From CAZYXO01 sp964651315 (GTDB lineage: Bacteria > Bacillota_I > Bacilli_A > RF39 > UBA660): 22,522 nucleotides of DNA. The DNA lies in NCBI GenBank assembly GCA_964651315.1, contig CAZYXO010000008.1, positions 1 to 22,522 of the forward strand, given 5' to 3'. Both the position numbers and the translations under genes were made by a program. Shown piece by piece: positions 19,636 through 22,522 of this stretch (position 1 is the stretch's first letter; each line of letters starts with the position of its first letter). The notes under the pieces are model-generated. The model had not been told where the DNA came from, did not search any database, and worked only from the letters and a program-made list of their open reading frames with translations.

Positions 19636-22522
19636 TTATTTATAATATGTAAATACTATAGAATCACCTTTCAAAAATTTCAAAGCATTGATTTTATATT
19701 TTTCATCTTCTACTTTTAAATATCCTGCAGATATTGCTTCATTAACATTGTTAAAGGTTACTATTTCGTTTGTTTCATTTTCATGAATTATTTCAAATAT
19801 TACTTTTTTAGTCGTATCAATATTTGAACTTATTTCTGCTACACCTTTTTCTGTTTGTTTATTTGTTGTGTCAATGATGTCTTTAGCAATATTAGCAAAT
19901 GTTTCTGATATATTTGTCGTAGATGCTGGATAATAATAATCTGGTGTTGTTGCTAAATCAGATAATGTTGTTGTATCAACTTCAAATCCAATTGTATATA
20001 TTGTTGTTCCATTACTCTTTAAAGTATTTGCAGTATCAATATAGTCGTTTGTATCATTATTTAACCATGAACAATTTTGACTACAATTTGGTTCTCCATC
20101 ACTTAAGAATACTACGACATTATCATTTGCTGTATTTCTTGTTTTCATATCAGTTAATACAGTATTAATTCTATTAAATGCTGCAGTATATGGTGTTCCT
20201 GAACCACTTGTTAAATTAGTGACTATTGTTTTTAATTCTGCTGCTGTTTTAGCATTATTACCATCTGTGCAACCTTTTAAATCAGACCCTCTATTTGAAT
20301 TAGGGAATGTGATTAAACATAATTTTGTACTACCACTTGTATCTCCATTAGGGAATACTGTATCAATAAATGTTTTTGCAGCATTTTTCATGCTATTGAA
20401 TTTTGCTGGACTTCCACCACTATTATAGTCAGACATACTCTTTGAAACATCTAATACTAAAGTAATATTTTTACCTTGTTCACTTCTTTCGATTAGCGAA
20501 ATAGTTTTTTCTACTTTAATAATATTCTTTGCTAATGCTTCTTGTTCAACATCATTTACTGAATATGTAACTTGACTTTCAATAGTTTCTGCTACTTGTG
20601 CTGTTACTTTTACCTTAAATGTTAATGTAAATGTTTGATTAGAATCGATTACAACATCTAATCCATCGCTACTTAATAATTCATTAGCCCTATTAATATC
20701 TTCGGCACTCATACCTTCAGTTACTAATGTAACATTTCCATTTGCAAGTGATTTTAATAATTCTAAATCTCTTACATTGATATTACCTTTACCATCACCA
20801 GTATTTTTTATTTCTACTTTATAAGTAATAATATCATTGTATTCTGCTACATTTCCACTTATCGTACTAGTTCCTCTTGTTATTACTGAACTAACTTCAG
20901 TTTCAATATTAGCATATGTTTTAGCATAATATACTTTGATTATATTTTTGCTTTCATCGGCATCTATTGTTAAACTTTCTGGTTCAATTTTTATTAAACG
21001 ATAGTTTTCTATTACAGCAGGTTCATAATTAACTGCACTTCCATAATCGGCTTTATTTGTATAAGTATCTTCATCTAATACATCATCAAAATAGAATTGT
21101 ACAGTATATGTATATTTTTCTTTAGAATATTTTACAGTTACTTCTTTATTACCGGCAGGCATTGTTCCAGTAACTGTTTCTATATCTGGTTTATGACCAA
21201 CTACAATTGGTGAAGTAACACTATAAGTTTCATCAGTTTTTACATCTTCTGTATAAGTTGATATTTCTTTTAATGTATCGGCATAAACATAAGTAATTGT
21301 TAATTTATATGTATTAGCACTCCATTTTGCTGCTAATGTTGTATTTGTAGAACCCATTGTAATTTCTTTTGTTGTTGTATTATATGTTGTTTTAGTATTA
21401 CTTATTGTCCATCCAGTAAATGTATATCCATCTCTTGTTGGATTTTCAATTTTCTTAGTTGATTGATATTCTACATTATTATAAATTGTATTTGCTGTAG
21501 TATTTTCATACTTTCCACCATTTGGATTTACTGTTAATGTATATTTATTTTTTGTACAAACTGTATTAACTGTTAAATCGCTTGTTATTGAAGTTAAATC
21601 TTTTGTTGGATCCCAAACGCAAGTATTTCCTTCTTTTTCAATAATTTCTGGTGCTGTTACCGAATCTCCATATTCTACTTCTTCTTTTGCACAACTTCCA
21701 TCAGTATTACAGAATTTAACATCAAATGTTTTGATTGTCCATCTTGCATAATATGTTTTATTTCCTGTACTTCCTTTAGTTAATGTTGTTACTTTAGTTT
21801 CAAATGTTGTATTTGTATACCAACCTTGGAAATCATGTGAATCACTTGATGCATCAATTAAAGTATAATCTTCATCAGTTACTTTATATGTTGTTTTTGT
21901 ATTATTTGTATGTCCATTTACTAATTCTTCGTTATTTAAATCGTATGTAATTGTATAAGCATCGGCTTCACATTTTCCATAAATAATTGTTTCTTCTAAT
22001 ACTTCATCAGTTGTAAAATTCCAACTATTTTTAAAAGTATTTTCTTTATACCAACCAGTTATTGTCCATCCTTCTGAAGGTGTAATAGTTGGTAAAGTAA
22101 TTGTACTTCTATATAATACTTTTTCTAGTTTATAATCTTGAGAACATGTTGATCTAAATGTAACTTTATAGTATTCATCATAATCTACTATTCCATTTTC
22201 ATTTGTATCTTCAGCATATCCAGCATAAACTGTTGTATTACCATCAATTTTAATTTTTGTAATTAATGTACCATTTGCTGGTGCTTCAGTAAATACATCA
22301 GTTGCTGTTTTTGTCCAACCTAAGTATTTTGCATCAGTTTTTGTTGGAACTGGAGTAGTTTTTAATGTTACTTCAGTAGTTGCAGGATAAATATTTGGAT
22401 CTGTTGGTACACTACCTGTTCCACCATTAATATCATATGTTATAGAATACTCTAAGTAATCTTCAATATCATCAGGTTTTCCTTCTGGTCCATTATTATC
22501 TTCTGCCCATACTGCATAAATT
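19636..22522 (-). CDS. Giant surface protein, C-terminal 961 residues: InlB repeats, MucBP-like, vWA domain
   Basis: The frame is open from the window edge to the TAA at 19636, so the start lies beyond 22522; the internal ATG at 21357 is not the start, because InlB-type repeats run through it. From the visible N-end there are about five InlB/Flg_new-type repeats (22521 to about 21310; e.g. GWTITGWY, DFQGWYTN, GYTFTGW). Two MucBP-like units follow (about 21300-20935; LTITYVYAD and YTVQFYFDD), then a DUF11-like beta domain (about 20930-20500; DIITYKVEIKNTGDGKGNI). A von Willebrand A domain (about 20480-19850) has a complete metal site: DVSKS, TPYT and LSDGEP. A short beta tail ends VFTYYK with no LPXTG motif or membrane helix. 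It probably acts as an adhesin, by architecture. A terminator follows. Confidence 0.88.
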   Translation of the reverse strand, partial: IYAVWAEDNNGPEGKPDDIEDYLEYSITYDINGGTGSVPTDPNIYPATTEVTLKTTPVPTKTDAKYLGWTKTATDVFTEAPANGTLITKIKIDGNTTVYAGYAEDTNENGIVDYDEYYKVTFRSTCSQDYKLEKVLYRSTITLPTITPSEGWTITGWYKENTFKNSWNFTTDEVLEETIIYGKCEADAYTITYDLNNEELVNGHTNNTKTTYKVTDEDYTLIDASSDSHDFQGWYTNTTFETKVTTLTKGSTGNKTYYARWTIKTFDVKFCNTDGSCAKEEVEYGDSVTAPEIIEKEGNTCVWDPTKDLTSITSDLTVNTVCTKNKYTLTVNPNGGKYENTTANTIYNNVEYQSTKKIENPTRDGYTFTGWTISNTKTTYNTTTKEITMGSTNTTLAAKWSANTYKLTITYVYADTLKEISTYTEDVKTDETYSVTSPIVVGHKPDIETVTGTMPAGNKEVTVKYSKEKYTYTVQFYFDDVLDEDTYTNKADYGSAVNYEPAVIENYRLIKIEPESLTIDADESKNIIKVYYAKTYANIETEVSSVITRGTSTISGNVAEYNDIITYKVEIKNTGDGKGNINVRDLELLKSLANGNVTLVTEGMSAEDINRANELLSSDGLDVVIDSNQTFTLTFKVKVTAQVAETIESQVTYSVNDVEQEALAKNIIKVEKTISLIERSEQGKNITLVLDVSKSMSDYNSGGSPAKFNSMKNAAKTFIDTVFPNGDTSGSTKLCLITFPNSNRGSDLKGCTDGNNAKTAAELKTIVTNLTSGSGTPYTAAFNRINTVLTDMKTRNTANDNVVVFLSDGEPNCSQNCSWLNNDTNDYIDTANTLKSNGTTIYTIGFEVDTTTLSDLATTPDYYYPASTTNISETFANIAKDIIDTTNKQTEKGVAEISSNIDTTKKVIFEIIHENETNEIVTFNNVNEAISAGYLKVEDEKYKINALKFLKGDSIVFTYYK

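Noticed and set aside
19636..21357. A 573-residue protein starting at the internal ATG at 21357
   Set aside because: The frame is open to the window edge and InlB-type repeat sequence continues upstream without a break; no ribosome-binding site precedes that ATG.

Overview
The window is strongly AT-rich, uses TGG for Trp and TAA/TAG stops, and carries every supported gene on the minus strand. ftsA-ftsZ, a spoIIGA-sigE pair, infC-rpmI-rplT and a single-chain glycyl-tRNA synthetase together suggest a low-GC Firmicute (Bacilli-type lineage) with sporulation genes. The large InlB-repeat surface proteins and a 10-N gap suggest an uncultured, perhaps gut-associated, lineage assembled from short reads. 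The taxon is inference; no rRNA gene is present.

Layout by coordinate (transcription runs right to left). 1-2804: most of a giant secreted repeat protein, cut at its C-terminus, behind a promoter whose spacer holds an 8-bp poly-G/C run. 3015-7008: cysS-glyQS-AI-2E transporter, closed by a terminator. 7129-8846: three genes (unknown, lipoprotein cyclophilin, RluA-type pseudouridine synthase). 8915-10395: spoIIGA-sigE behind a promoter with a near-consensus Spo0A box. 10471-13240: two AAA+/DUF4143-type ATPase genes with shared flanking elements, lying between ftsZ and spoIIGA. 13253-15576: ftsA-ftsZ with its own promoter. 15673-16899: a processive GT2 glycosyltransferase. 17060-18382: infC-rpmI-rplT with a candidate L20 leader. 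18677-19523: a bacterial PH-domain protein and a small membrane protein. 19636-22522: the C-terminal 961 residues of a second giant surface protein ending in a von Willebrand A domain.

The order ftsA-ftsZ-...-spoIIGA-sigE matches Bacillus subtilis, but bpr and sigG are not in their usual places and the two ATPase genes fill the gap. The division, translation and sporulation genes are ordinary. The accessory signals are the ATPase cassettes, the two giant surface proteins, and the homopolymer-containing promoter that may switch one of them on and off. No tRNA, rRNA, CRISPR array or recognisable transposase was seen.
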